A stretch of 64,000 bases of DNA from Paralithodes platypus (GCA_032716605.1 CM064571.1:14144751-14208750), one strand, 5' to 3'. Positions 34,175-44,937 are shown, counted from the stretch's first letter. Notes: generated from the letters alone by a model not told the origin. Translations and numbers: made by a program.

Positions 34175-34493
34175 AGTTAGGGAAGGTATTTAGTTTACTC
34201 CCTAGACCTACATTAAGCTTAATAAAATACTCCTCCCCCCTCCCCACCTCTGCTACGTAGTTTGTACATATTTAAGCAGAAAAATGTGCCGACCTTTAAA
34301 GTACAGGCTCGCTATCGCTCGCCAGAAAAATATGACCCCTAAATATCACGAGATCTTAAAATTGGCTAAGAAATAGGGCGAAAGGTCATAAAATTGCTAA
34401 ACTAAGGGGGCAAATGTTTTAAAATACCAGAGTAATGGGACTTAACATGAGGGAGAAGGGGGCCCAGGAAAAACACTCCCTTATGTGAAAATA
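34175..34493. mobile_element. TTAA-type repeat, family A, copy 2
   Basis: It shares CTCCCTAGACCTACATTAAG, CTCGCTATCGCTCGCCAG, CACGAGATCTTAAAAT and ACATGAGGGAGAAGGGGGC with the family. The left end is decayed; the right end is CACTCCCTTA. The right part is duplicated at 38130-38230. Confidence 0.6.
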
Positions 34494-34559
34494 TACCTCA
34501 AATAATGTGAACAAGTGTCGGTATTATAGCCATTTATTCCTGTAAGTCAATGGTACTAT

Positions 34560-34905
34560 ATTTTTGTTTTTGTCTATATTCACAATGGAAAGATCAATGC
34601 TAGGAATAGCTTTTAGAAAGGAAGAGAACATCGTGAATAAGAGAGCAAACCAAAGTCAAGGATATTCTATAAATTATTAAAGAGCAGAAGCGGAAATGGG
34701 CAGGACATATGGCAAGAAGAGAGGACAATAGATGGAATAGAAAACTAATTGACTGGACCCCCCTGAGAAGGAAAACGCAACAGGAAAAGACCAGACAAGA
34801 GGTGGAGAGATGAGATAGAAAAAACTTTAGGGGTAACATGGCAACGATTGGAAATCATGGAAAAGGTTAAGGGAGCCCTTTGTCCAGCAGTGGACTTCTA
34901 ATAGT
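34560..34905 (+). mobile_element. LINE C-terminal fragment (RTE-like), second type
   Basis: Across frames the plus strand encodes ERSMLGIAFRKEENIVN, then KWAGHMARREDNRWNRKLID, RKRPDKRWRDEIEK, TWQRLEIMEK and GALCPAVDF, followed by TAATAG and a GATGATGATCATCATG tail. This is the usual RTE-like C-terminus (GHMAR-D-RW...GRP--RW). A stop and a frameshift near 34678 break it. A truncated duplicate is at 38330-38570. Confidence 0.65.
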
Positions 34906-35654
34906 TGATGATGATCATCATGAAGATGACATATGATCACATAGTGTATGCAAATTAATGGGAGCAACTGTACACTGAACAAATTGAACGCATATATGTG
35001 ACACAAATTATACACATAATAATTGTTTCAAATGTTTACATATTTACATTAGCACACATAAATGATTGGAACTGTATCAATGTGCATTACTTTGTTTCCA
35101 GAGATCCCGTCCTTGCTTTAAAGGTCAGTATTGATCCCTATCTCCCGTCGAAATACAATTTGTTTGCTGGTTTCTCTTTTTTTTTAGAGTATTTCAACGA
35201 TGGTTTGCTTTTTACCCCTTCTCGCCATTTGCTTCTCCCTCTTTCTACCCTTTTCTCGATTTCTTTACAACATTGTATTCCCTTTTCAATTATTTTACAA
35301 TCTCATAGTTAATGTCTTACTTTAAATTCCCCTCTAGTAAGGTTTTTAGGTATATGTATTTTCTGAATCTTTCACACATTCCTTGTTCCATTTACTTTCC
35401 TTGTTTGTCCATCTCTGTCTTTTTTGGCCATCTAACTTCTTCCCTTTCCTCCAAGCTGACTTTGTACTTTCCTTTAGCTTTTCCAATCCTTTCCTCAAAC
35501 GCACCCCATCCCTTTTCTCCCCGGATTGCCTCATGTGTCACATACTTGTTAGCCCCTAGCCCCATTCTTCCAATTATATTTTTGTCAAGAACACTTCAGT
35601 GTATTAGTAGTTCATAATTTCCCTTCACTGTTGCATATACTTGTGCAATAGTAT
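34906..35654. other. Unassigned spacer
   Basis: Pyrimidine-rich on the plus strand (35165-35600); the frames at 34998-35312 and 35312-35617 are low-complexity Ser/Phe/Leu translations and not convincing genes. Confidence 0.3.
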
Positions 35655-35930
35655 ATACTTTTTCACTATTACATCTACTTGTCTTGTCTATCAAGTTGTC
35701 AGACCAGTCCTGAAAAATTGTTAGTGAATACACTATGGCAGGGTGTCAAACCCAGAACATTTTTGATTTATGATTGAAATTAATATGATAATGAAAACCG
35801 TAAAATAAATATGAAATCGCACACAGTGCTTACTGGCATATCATATAGACTTCTCAATAACAATTTCACAGGACTGGTCTGACAATTTGACAGACAAGAC
35901 TGTAGATTTATCAGTGAAAATAAAGAATAA
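35655..35930. mobile_element. Hairpin MITE with long inverted arms
   Basis: TCAAGTTGTCAGACCAGTCC at 35691-35710 faces GGACTGGTCTGACAATTTGA near 35872-35892, and the arms extend outward through CTTGTCT and TTTTCAC...ATCTAC to about 70 bp. There is no ORF. It lies just 3' of the kinase pseudogene. Superfamily unknown. Confidence 0.7.
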
Positions 35931-36005
35931 GCTAACAGACAAGAAGATTTATCAGTAAAAAAACATATTTATAAACTACTAATACACATGTAAGTAACAA
36001 ATAAC

Positions 36006-36913
36006 TTAAAACACTCGAGAAAACATACGCCGCATCTGCCTGGCAAACCGCCGAGGAAAACTGGTATCGGCATCTCGAGCATGTTGGAGCGCGGAGATGA
36101 CTTTCTCAGTAGATGGTCGCTCGGTCCAGTCCTCCTCCACCATCTGATCAATTAGAGTGATGATGTGATGCGGAGGGGGAGGTAGGTGCAAATGACGTGC
36201 TAGGCTCAGAAATACATATTCCATCCAAGTCCCTAGGGAATACACATCACTATAGTGATTACTTAGATCGCCGTAATATACCTCGGGGGCATACCAGTAG
36301 AAATCGTTTTTGTATACATTAGGATCAGGGTCAGAGTTCATGAATCCTGCATGTTCGAAATTTTCACAGGCCCAACCAAAGTCTATTATATGGACCTTTA
36401 TTTTTTTCCCTGTTGTACAGATAATTATATTATCCATTTTCAAATCATTATGGATAATATTTTTCTTATTAATTTCATGAATACTTTTAGAAATTTTGAT
36501 GAAAATTTTATAAATTTCATCCCAGCTGCTATGGCCACCTTTCTCTGTGTCCTCAAATAAGTCAATAAGAGCGACACCGGGGCAAAAACTAATAACCAAA
36601 AGCGGCTTATCCTCTGCGACAGCCAGAAGTTTGGGTGCTCCCCTGCCCCATTAACCTTAGCCATCATTTTTGCCTCATGCATAAACTCTTGCATCCAGAA
36701 ATCTGTATTGCTTGTCCCTATTTTTGCGCATGCAACATGACCGCCATAGTTTACCAAATAAACTGATGCAGTTGCTCCGCTGCCAAGCACCTTGATGGTT
36801 TCCATTGAACTCTCAATGTCAACAGACTTTCGTACAAACATTTCTGGGAAGTTGTTATTCTTCATTTTAGTTATTATCATAGGTGAGATGTTAGTATAAT
36901 TCAGTGTTAACAC
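36006..36913 (-). pseudogene. Single-exon eukaryotic-type protein kinase, one frameshift
   Basis: N-terminal piece (36913-36650): glycine loop GSGATASVYLV, ATP-site Lys in VACAKIG, and helix-C Glu in MHEAKMM. C-terminal piece, in another frame (about 36650-36006): catalytic loop IIHNDLKMDNIII (HND instead of the usual HRD, with Asp, Lys and Asn kept), DFGWAC, YAPEVYYGD, SDVYSLG and ERPSTEKVISAL, ending RRMFSRVF. Total length would be about 290 residues, a bare kinase domain. Every catalytic residue is present, so the break near 36655, inside a G-rich run, is either recent or an assembly error. There are no introns, which suggests a retrocopy, a lineage-specific single-exon kinase or a gene from an endogenous DNA virus; I cannot choose. 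Confidence 0.82.
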
Positions 36914-37665
36914 ACACTTATGTTACCACTAAAACAATTAAAAAAAATTGGTATAAATAGTTCAACACACAACAACTAATAAAACACGTCGTTTTACTTC
37001 GTGCACAAAGAACGAATGCAATTTATTGAGAAGACGACCCACTCTGTGATTCTTCTAAAATATCTACATAGGCTATTTTGTTGTTTGCCAAGCAAGTTTC
37101 AATTTAACTCCATAGCGAATATTGCTTCTTAACATAGTAATTCTGATTACAAAATGGTTAATTAATTCTTGTAATTGCTATAATTATATAATAAAATATT
37201 ATTTATTTCAAATAATTACTTAATATTATTTAGTTGTCCATATTTAACAATCGTTTTCTATGTTTCATCGTTAAAGAAAATAGCTTTGTTTGGGTAACTA
37301 AATTATTAAGTATGATAAGCAAGGAATTACAAATATATATTGTGAGCTTTGGGAACTGGAGAGGGCTGTGCACGGGCATCATGATATGTGGGAGTTGTGC
37401 TGGGAATTAAGGATAAGGAGAAAAAGTTGGGTGATCCTAGCCTTAACATGATCAAAAGTAGGACTAGGACTGTTAATAAAATGAGATGGTAGCCTAGATG
37501 ATGTTGATGATGATGTTTCTTCAGTTAACATTTTACAATGTTGGTAGGACATAATTTGTTTTATATATGGCATGTAGGCTACAAACTTTGCATATTTCCA
37601 ACTAAGGATAGCCCAATAAGGCCGTTAGGCGTATTTCCATTGGGATTTTACTCTTGAATGTTACG

Positions 37666-37671
<6 letters not shown>
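36914..37671. other. AT-rich spacer upstream of the kinase
   Basis: Mostly AT-rich with no ORF. A GGTATAAATAG motif at 36949 is on the plus strand, facing away from the kinase. The unit at 37379-37573 is not convincing as a gene. Confidence 0.3.

Positions 37672-37717
<46 letters not shown>
37672..37717. repeat. Poly-T tract
   Basis: About 46 uninterrupted T; possibly the poly-A tail of a minus-strand retroposon, but no body was recognised next to it. Confidence 0.9.
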
Positions 37718-37718
<1 letters not shown>

Positions 37719-37774
37719 TGTGTGGAACTTAAAACACAAATTTAACCCATCATACAGCAATCTAAAGACATGCA

Positions 37775-38000
37775 CCCCACTATAGTCTGTTCATTCTAGG
37801 TTGGGCAGACATCGTAACCTCTAACCTCTGTAACTCTAAAAGGGCTACAGCAAATGAACTGTCAATATATACACCTATTCCCTAGCCAAGTCTTCCTATT
37901 TGGTAGAAATATTAGCTCGATTACTCTAGTCCTTCTTGAGTTATGAGAAGTTAAGGGTTAAGATTTCTGCCCAACCTTGAATGAACGGACTATAGTGGGG
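37775..38000. mobile_element. Hairpin MITE, family H, copy 2
   Basis: 226 bp with inverted ends CCCCACTATAGTC(T/C)GTTCATTC and AGGTTGGGCAGA. The loop shares AGGGC-(C)TA-AGCAAA-TG, TATACACCTATTCC and TAGAAATATTAGCTCGATTA with the copy at 18720-18934, but the terminal repeats differ in sequence. Confidence 0.75.
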
Positions 38001-38129
38001 AGGACTATGAAGATACAAAGGAATACAAAGGGAGACAAGCAACAACAGACCTAATGCTCCTTACTAGGTCGGGGAGAGGGCTAAACTTTACAAGATCCCC
38101 CCACCCCCCCCCACCCCCACTAAGAAATG

Positions 38130-38570
38130 GGGCGAAAGGTCATACAATTGCTAAACTAAGGGGGCAAATGTTTTAAAATACCAGAGTAATGGGACTTAAC
38201 ATGAGGGAGAAGGGGGCCCAGGAAAAACACTCCCTTATGTGAAAATAATCCTTAAATAATGTGAACAAGTGTCGGTATTATAGCCATTTATTCCTGTAAG
38301 TCAATGGTACTATATTTTTGTTTTTGTCTATATTCACAATGGAAAGATCAATGCTAGGAATAGCTTTTAGAAAGGAAGAGAGTATCGTGAATAAGAGAGC
38401 AAACCAAAGTCAAGGATATTCTATAAATTATAAAAGAGCAGAAGCGGAAATGGGCAGGACATATAGCAAGAAGAGAGGACAATAGATGGAATAGAAAACT
38501 AATTGACTGGACCCCCCTGAGAAGGAAAACGCAACAGGAAAAGACCAGACAAGAGGTGGAGAGATGAGAT
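38130..38570 (+). repeat. Segmental duplication of 34370-34815
   Basis: About 440 bp almost identical to 34370-34815, covering the right part of a family A repeat and the RTE-like LINE fragment in the same order. Since the block spans two different repeats and their junction, it is a duplication rather than two insertions. Differences are few (for example ATATAGCAAG versus ATATGGCAAG). Confidence 0.85.
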
Positions 38571-38763
38571 TATAGGTTTGAGTCCCGAAGGGAACAAGGA
38601 AAACCTAATATCTAGTAGTGGTATCCTAATCTCTTCTAAAGATGTACGTTCTACCTTCTCTGGGCTTAATACTAAGAAGGCGTAAGGTCCGGACGGTGTT
38701 CCTCCTGTTGTAATAAAAATCTGTGCTTCTGATCTTATATCACTTATCTTATTGTAAACATGA
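38571..38763 (+). mobile_element. Composite of family X and Jockey-type LINE fragments
   Basis: 38571-38620 matches the family X left arm (TATAGGTTTGAGTCCCG, CCTAATATCTAGTAGTGG). 38628-38735 matches 43210-43320 of the Jockey-type LINE and encodes the start of its RT (GLNTKKA, GPDGVPPVV). Both are short and dead. Confidence 0.75.
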
Positions 38764-39518
38764 TTAACCCTTTCCCTGCGGGAGACTTTCCGGAACGCCA
38801 TGGCAATTTACAGCAATTTACAAGCTTTTAAAGCCTCTTAAGGGGAGGTTTTTAGTTTGGTCTCTAGATATCCATCAAGCTTAAGATTACACCCCCTTGA
38901 GCCCCTTTCAAGATAAATTTGTACATTTTTCGGTAGAAAAATGTCCCGGCTGAAAGCCAGTTTCTCTTAAATTACAGGCTCGCTATCGCTCGCCAGGATA
39001 AAATCGACACCTAAATGGAACGAAAGGTTTTAAAATACACAGAAATGGGTCGAAAATTCTTAAAAATCACCAAACTAATGGGGCAAACATCTTAAAATCT
39101 GAAAAGCAATGGGGCTAAACATGAGGGAGAAAGGAGTCAAGAAAAAAATCCTTCAAGGGGAAATCTCGCCTGTAAAATCAAGTGCATGAGAGCGGGAGCA
39201 CGGCACTCCACACGTCCTTCTCCCAGCCAGGCAGCCGAGGCACTGAAAGCTCTGAATCAGAATCTCGCTAGATATACAGTGCTGCCAAAGACAAATATAG
39301 TGAGACATTAGCGAGAATTGCTAATTTTAGCGAATGTCTATGGTAGCCCTGCGGGCAAACCCCGCGGGCTACGAAGCTCGTTTGGTGTCATATTGAAGCT
39401 ATTTTCTTCTAGTTCTCGGCTGAATACATTTAATTTAATTCAGAGACTTGTCTAATCAATCAGGAGTGCCTGAATGAGCCCTAATATGGCGGAAATATGC
39501 CCGCAGAGAAAGGGTTAA
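38764..39518. mobile_element. TTAA-flanked MITE, family F3, copy 1, containing a nested family A element
   Basis: TTAA at both ends, then CCCTTTCCCTGCGGG and the reverse complement of CCCTTTCTCTGCGGG. A second TTAA element (38838-39156) is nested near the left end, after GCCTC. Without it the unit is about 430 bp, like the copy at 54719-55147 (shared CAATTTACAGCAATTTACA-like and AGGAGTGCCTGAATG blocks). Confidence 0.75.
38838..39156. mobile_element. TTAA-type repeat, family A, copy 3 (nested)
   Basis: TTAAGGGGAGGTTTTTAG at the left, CTTCAAGGGG at the right; internal CTCGCTATCGCTCGCCAGG and ATGAGGGAGAAAGGAG. It is inserted in family F3. Confidence 0.65.
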
Positions 39519-39592
39519 GGAAGAAAATTAAATGGCCTACAAAATTGTAAAACCAAACCAAACAATAAAATACATAGTATATATTGAACTTA

Positions 39593-39598
39593 TTTATT
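39593..39598 (-). terminator. Polyadenylation signal candidate of the cuticle gene
   Basis: AATAAA on the minus strand, about 100 bp after the stop codon at 39697. Confidence 0.6.
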
Positions 39599-39696
39599 GT
39601 TAAATAAAGAACATGAACTATTGATCAACAACAGATATTAACCTATGACTGAAACAGTAATGAGCAAATGTCAAGTCTGGTTGGGCTGGTTGAGGT

Positions 39697-41615
39697 TTAG
39701 TCGAAGGTGACTCCAGCGGCCCTCTGTTCCTCGGCCACACGGAGCTGCTCGATGGCATGGGCTGGGAGGGGGTGGGGGGTCGGCAGCCACTCAGACTCTG
39801 GTTGGAAGCCGTTCTCGTCGGCGATGTAGCGGACCAGAACCTCTGTACCGTCGCTCAGACGGTAGCTAGAATGGCCAGACAATCAAATTAGTTTTATGGT
39901 GACTATCTATATTTGTCTTGTATACCCAAGAACAGATAAACCCAAATATTGATATATTTATATTAATATTATCTAACAGTTTACTATCTCCCTACCTGTA
40001 CTCTCCGGTGATGCTGACGGTGCCTTCAGCACCTGGGGTACCCACTGCTAACACACGGGTGCCGTCAGAAGTCTCAAAGTTGTAGTTGAAGTTTCCGTCA
40101 CCAGAGTCACTGCGCTCGTCCGTCACAATCTGAGCAACATCATCCTGAGGGCGGGCCGAGGCCACAGCAACCAGGCATAAGAACAGTACCTGATGGAATG
40201 ACAGGAAGGGCTAGACTGCAATTTAAAATGTAAACATGTGAATGTAGAATCTATACATATAAAATTGTAGAATTCGTATGTGTCCCTCTAGCACCCAAAA
40301 CCTTGGGAAGCTCTTCCTGCCATTGGCAACTCAGCTCCTGGAAATACTCGTCTGGCTCAGCAATCACTAGGTCCATTATTAGCTCCATTACTTTGTCACA
40401 CTCTGAAGGCAGTAATACATCCAGAGGTAGGACAGGCAGGTGACTGGGAGTTGTGTCGAAACACTTCTCTTTTCCTTCAGTAGGGTTGCCACCCATTCAT
40501 TAGTCTGTCGTTTCTCTCTTTCAGGATATCCTGTAAATCTTCTGCACCTTATTCTACTAAGGATCATGTCTGCAGAGGTGAGGAGGAGTAGGAAGGTCTA
40601 TAAGCGTAGTGCATCTGCAAACCAGTGTATCAAAGTTGGTGATTCGAGGCCGTATAAAGCCCCGTCCTGGATCGAGAGGCTTCTCTGCTCCTTTGGTGTA
40701 GACCAATCACATTCCAATGTCCATCCCATGATCATCTTCTTGATCCAGGAGCAAGGTGATGGTCAGGGGTGGTGTGGTATCTGGGATTCAGGGATTCCTA
40801 GGGCCAAGTCTGGGCAGATTGGAGACGCGTCGATGCGGTTCGGCTGGCAAATATGCTTCCGTGGCTGTCGACTCCTCTTCCCTTCTCGCGCCCTGGTCCG
40901 GTGTTGGTGCCAGGGACAATCTGCTTATCAAATCAGGGGTCCTGGCTGGGGTGTAGGAGCTTCCACCCTCAGTGTCATGTGGGGCACAGGTGCTGTGGTC
41001 GCCAGAAGGTTGCACTCCCGAAGGTACTCGGATCTGCACTTTGGTACCCTCGAGCTTGGGGGAGCCTCTTTATTTTGTGGTTGTGGTTTGTCCAGGGTTG
41101 GAGCCTTGGGTTTCGTCACTTCGTCTGTGGTGCCGGTGGATCTTCGAGGACTTGTTCAACAAAATTATAACTCACACAGGCTTTTACTAGAGTTTAACCC
41201 TGTACAGTTTACAGGAACAAGATATTATCGGGATTATTCTTAAACTGGCACAGGGTACGTGTTCCTTGCTTAGTGTAACATAATTATATATATTATGTCC
41301 TCTAACTGCTTTCGGTGGTAGTCCATTATCTAGTCCTAATTGGCAATAATAGCATAAATAAGGAATTGCCGGAACTCCTCTTTCATTTCCCTAGCTTTTC
41401 CCACCGTTTCTGTTTGTGCCTCACCTACACAGAGAGTAATTTAGCAAACTCTCTCAAACACCTCCTCCTCTTATTCATTGCAATACATGTAACAAGCACA
41501 CCAAACATCTTTCCAAAACATCTAAATTACCTATGATGTTCCTTGATTTTGGCTGTCACTCTTTCAATCTTTGGGGGAGACACTTGTTACAGGCAGCTTT
41601 GCATTTTGCATCCTT

Positions 41616-41654
<39 letters not shown>

Positions 41655-42158
41655 TGTACCAGGAGGAAAGGGCTTAATTTTGGGAAATGATAGAACAAAA
41701 TATTCTAAGCCTAAAATGTTCTATAACAAAAAGTCCAAATCTTGACCGGTACAGAGATATTGCATTTTGAAAATGAAATTTTCTTCAGTATTTCTCCATA
41801 AGGCTGGCCTAGCTGTCCTAGTGCCTACCACACCTCCATCTTTCTGCAATTATTTTACCATGTTATTTTAAAGATACTATAATTTTGTAAGTTGCAAAAT
41901 GATTTTAGACATACTAGCTCACTTTGGAGCAGTTGGAAACTATTTGACATGGAAGAGTCTACTACAGTGATGCGGGGGAGGACACTACATAAAACATGGA
42001 AGAGTCTACTACAGTGATGCGGGGGAGGACACTACATAAAACCTTCAATATCTTTTTAACGGTTGAAATTTGGACTTTTTGTTATCAAATATTTTATGCT
42101 TAGAATACCTTGTTCTATCATTTCCTAAAGTTATGCCCTTTCCTTCTGGGACACCCTG

Positions 42159-42227
<69 letters not shown>

Positions 42228-42900
42228 TATATCTATGTATATATATATATATAAAGCTCTGTAACAGTTATCTCTATTGGCGGGAGTACAAGCAAAAGCA
42301 ACTAACCTATTGACTCGTTCAGGTCTATGTCAAACTGAATAAAGTCATCTTATGAAAACCGATATGAAGAAGATAGAGCTGTCATCGTATTACGGGAGCC
42401 CACCTCGCTTTTTGCTCTCTTTCTCTCCCTCTCTCTTTGGCTTTTATTCATTCAGCCCCATTCAGCCTACTGTTTTAAGACGTTTACCCCCATCCAGGTG
42501 GCAATGCTTTCCTGGCGAGTGGTAGCGAGCCAGCATATATATATTTTGTTTTGACAGCAAGCTAAATTTGTAAATTTTTCAATAGAAAAAAAAATCCGGC
42601 GAAGCCAGATTTCTCCATACAATGCTGGCTCGCTATCCCTCCCCAGGAAGAAATAGACACCTGGATGGGGATAAACGTCTTAAAACAGTTGGCTGAATTG
42701 GACCGAATGGATACAAGCCAAAGAGAGAGGGAGAGAAAGAGAGCAAAAAGCGAGGTGGGCTCCCTTAATACGATGACAGCTCTATCTTCTTCATATCGGT
42801 TTTCACAAGATGACTTTATTCAGTTTGACATAGACCTGAACGAGTCAAAATGTTAGTTGCTTTTGCTTGTACTCCCGCCAATAGAGATAACTGTTACAGA

Positions 42901-42936
<36 letters not shown>

Positions 42937-42942
42937 GATGTA

Positions 42943-42990
<48 letters not shown>

Positions 42991-44937
42991 GGTGTCCCAG
43001 AAGGAAAGGGCATAACTTTAGGAAATGATAGAACAAGGTATTCTAATCATAAAATATTCGATAACAAAAAGTCCAAATTTCAACCATTAAAAAGATATTG
43101 AAGGTTTTATGTAGTGTCCTCCCCCACATCACTGTGCCAGAAACTCTACCTTGGCTGATTCCGGTGCTATTCCTCCCTCTCCACCCCCCTCTCTCCTACT
43201 TATGCCTAATATCATAATCTCTTCTAAAGATGTACTTTCTACCCTCTCTGGGCTTAATACTAAGAAGGCGTACGGTCTGTACGGTGTTCCTCCTGTTGTA
43301 CTTAAAAACTGTGCTTCCGTGCTGACCCCCTGCCTAGGCAAACCCTTTTGTCTCAGTCTCTCCTCTAACGTCTTTCCTTCTTGCTGGAAGCTTGCTCTCA
43401 TTCAACCTGTCCCAAAGAAGGGTGACTGATCTCAACCCACCAACTATTGTCCAATTGCTCTCATCTCTTGTATCTCTAAAGTTTTTGAAACTATTCTTGC
43501 TTCAAAATTTCTTAAGCATTTCTCTTCTCATAATCTGCTCTCAGATCGCCAGTATGGCTTCCTTATGGGTCGCTCTACTGGTGATCTTCTTTCATATCTT
43601 ACTAACTCTTGGTCATCCAACTTTCGGGACTTCGGTGAGACTTTTTCTGTTGCACTATACATATCGAAGGCCTTCGATAGAGTCTGGCACAAATCTTTAA
43701 TTTCCAAACTGCCCTCCTTCGGTTTCTGTCCCTCCATCTGTGCCTTTGTCTCTAATTTCCTTTCCGGCCGTTCCATAGTTGCGGTTGTGGACGGCCATCT
43801 CTCATTTCCTCCTCCTATCAACTCAGGTGTTCCTCAGAGTTCTGTCCTATCTCCTATTCTCTTTCTAATTTTCATAAATGATCTTCTCAACTGTACTTCC
43901 AGTCCCATCCATTCATATGCAGACGACTCTACTTTACACCACTCAATTAGTTTTCCAGAACGCCCCAGCCAGCAGTCCCTCAAAAGTAAACGTAATGAAG
44001 CCATAACATACTTATCTTCTGATCTAGCTACTATTTCCAATTGGGGTAGAGAAAACCTTGTTGCATTTAATGCTTCCAAAACTCAATTTATCCATCTTAC
44101 TACCCGTCAGGAACCCCCAGAGGACTATCCCTTATTCTTCAACAATACAAAAATCAACCCTTCATCTTCCCTCCATGTTCTCGAGGTCTCTTTTTCTTCT
44201 GCTCTCACTTGGCAGGACCATATTACCAGTCTCGCTAAGGCAGCCTCCCAGAAGCTGGGTGTGCTCAACTGCCTCAAGGGGTTCTTTACCCCTGCGCAGT
44301 TTCTTGCTCTGTACAGGGGCACAGTGCGTCCTTGTATTGAGTATTGTTCACATGTGTGGGGAGGATCCTCTCACACCGCACTACTAGATAAAGTAGAAAG
44401 GAAAGCCTTTCGTATTGTTAACTCCCGTCCACTCACCAACTCTTTGCAATCTCTCTCTCTTCGCCGCAATGTTGCATCTCTCTCGCTATTCTATCGCTAC
44501 TACAATAATCAGTGTTCCTCGGAGCTTTCCCAGTGTATACCACCTTCTCTACGTAGGGTACGTAGTTACCGCCTTGCAACACAATCCCACCCCTACTCTG
44601 TGTAACTTTCCAACCCAAGAGTGAAACGCTATTCGCAGACTTTCTTCTATTCAACTGCTGAGCTCTGGAACTCTCTCCCAGAATCAGTCTTTCCCTCTTC
44701 CTATGACTTAAATTGCTTCAAACTCCGTGTGTCTAGGCATTTTAGCTCGAACGTCCCTTGATTTCGTCCCTGTCACTTTTTGAAATCTGGGGGAGGCACT
44801 CGCTGCAGGCAGTTATGCCTTTTGTCTCCCTCATTCACATAGAAAAAAAAAAAAATCTACCCTCCGCTACGGCCATTTCAAAGTCCAAGTCTCTCACTCT
44901 TGTCCTCTGTAGCGGGCAGAACACTCACCAGTTTCAT
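39697..44937 (-). CDS. Arthrodial-type cuticle protein with RR-1 chitin-binding (R&R) domain
   Basis: Three exons, all phases consistent: exon 1 at 44937-44929 (ATGAAACTG, donor GTGAGT), exon 2 at 40189-39996 (acceptor ATCAG, donor GTAGGG), exon 3 at 39865-39697 (acceptor TTCTAG, stop TAA). The product is 123 residues. A signal peptide (MKLVLFLCLVAVASA) is followed by RPQDDVAQI. The chitin-binding consensus comes next: FNYNFETSDG, GEYSY, then VRYIADENGFQPESEWLP, with the C-terminus PHPLPAHAIEQLR. This ending is typical of decapod arthrodial membrane cuticle proteins. The secreted product would bind chitin in flexible cuticle. Exon 2 to exon 3 (130-bp intron) is secure; exon 1, 4.7 kb away across transposon-filled intron 1, is inferred from phase and the TATA box. 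Confidence 0.87.
40200..41250. other. Intron 1 segment with unassigned long ORFs
   Basis: Within the cuticle intron, both strands have fairly long open frames. The plus frame at 40440-41243 is 267 residues. The minus frame at 40496-40251 is 81 residues and has a more protein-like composition (LPLDVLLPSECDKVMELIMD, WQEELPKVLG). No domain is recognised. The higher GC content than its surroundings and loss of repeat signatures suggest a decayed retroelement coding region, most likely on the minus strand. Confidence 0.25.
41390..41618 (+). mobile_element. Jockey-type LINE 3'-end fragment, copy 2
   Basis: It contains CCTTGATTTTGGCTGTCACT, TTTGGGGGAGACACTTG, CAGGCAGCTTTGC and CATCCTTTATAAATAT, matching the 3' end of the LINE at 43133-44855. 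It ends in a (TA)n run (41619-41652). Confidence 0.7.
41653..41800 (+). repeat. Mariner-like terminal-repeat fragment
   Basis: GGTGTACCAGGAGGAAAGGG, GGAAATGATAGAACAAAAT and AACAAAAAGTCCAAAT match the right arm of the palindrome at 42014-43131. The end lies in a (TA)n tract, consistent with a TA target. Confidence 0.55.
41949..43140. mobile_element. 1.1-kb palindrome with CAGGGTGTCCC inner repeats and a central family B element
   Basis: The arms (about 42014-42394 and 42765-43131) are inverted copies. From outside inward the left arm carries GATGCGGGGGAGGACACTAC, TTGGACTTTTTGTTATC and GGGACACCCTG, then (TA)n (42158-42250) and AAAGCTCTGTAACAGTTATC, then GTCATCGTATTA. The right arm carries the same in reverse, with (TA)n at 42904-42991. 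The centre (42394-42765) is a family B repeat (GGGAGCCCACCTCGC...GCGAGGTGGGCTCCC). A 47-bp direct repeat precedes the left arm (41949-42042). CAGGGTGTCCC next to TA runs recalls Tc1/mariner-type ends. No transposase. Confidence 0.75.
43133..44855 (+). mobile_element. Jockey-group LINE, 5'-truncated, RT plus 3' UTR, inside the cuticle gene intron
   Basis: It starts within the pre-RT region (GLNTKKAYGLYGVPPVVLKN), then broken fingers (43392-43700) and a long frame at 43565-44605. That frame has KAFDRVWHKSLISKL, GVPQSSVLSPILFLIFIND, catalytic YADDSTLHHS, SNWGRENLVAFNASKTQF, and the C-terminal FLALYRGTVRPCIEYCSHVW. It ends with GGGGGAGGCACTCGCTGCAGG and a poly-A run at 44841-44854. No RNase H. 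The HSISFPERP insertion after YADD and the poly-A tail suggest a Jockey-superfamily clade other than CR1. Two frameshifts at the 5' side make it non-functional. Antisense to the cuticle gene. Confidence 0.88.

Noticed and set aside
34998..35617. Two adjoining plus-strand ORFs as a possible secreted protein
   Set aside because: Pyrimidine-rich low-complexity translation without a clear signal peptide, domain or splice structure.
36949..36960. GGTATAAATAG as promoter of the kinase
   Set aside because: It is oriented on the plus strand, away from the minus-strand kinase.
40440..41243. 267-residue plus-strand ORF as a host gene
   Set aside because: No domain, composition typical of antisense reading, and it lies inside an intron of the opposite-strand cuticle gene.
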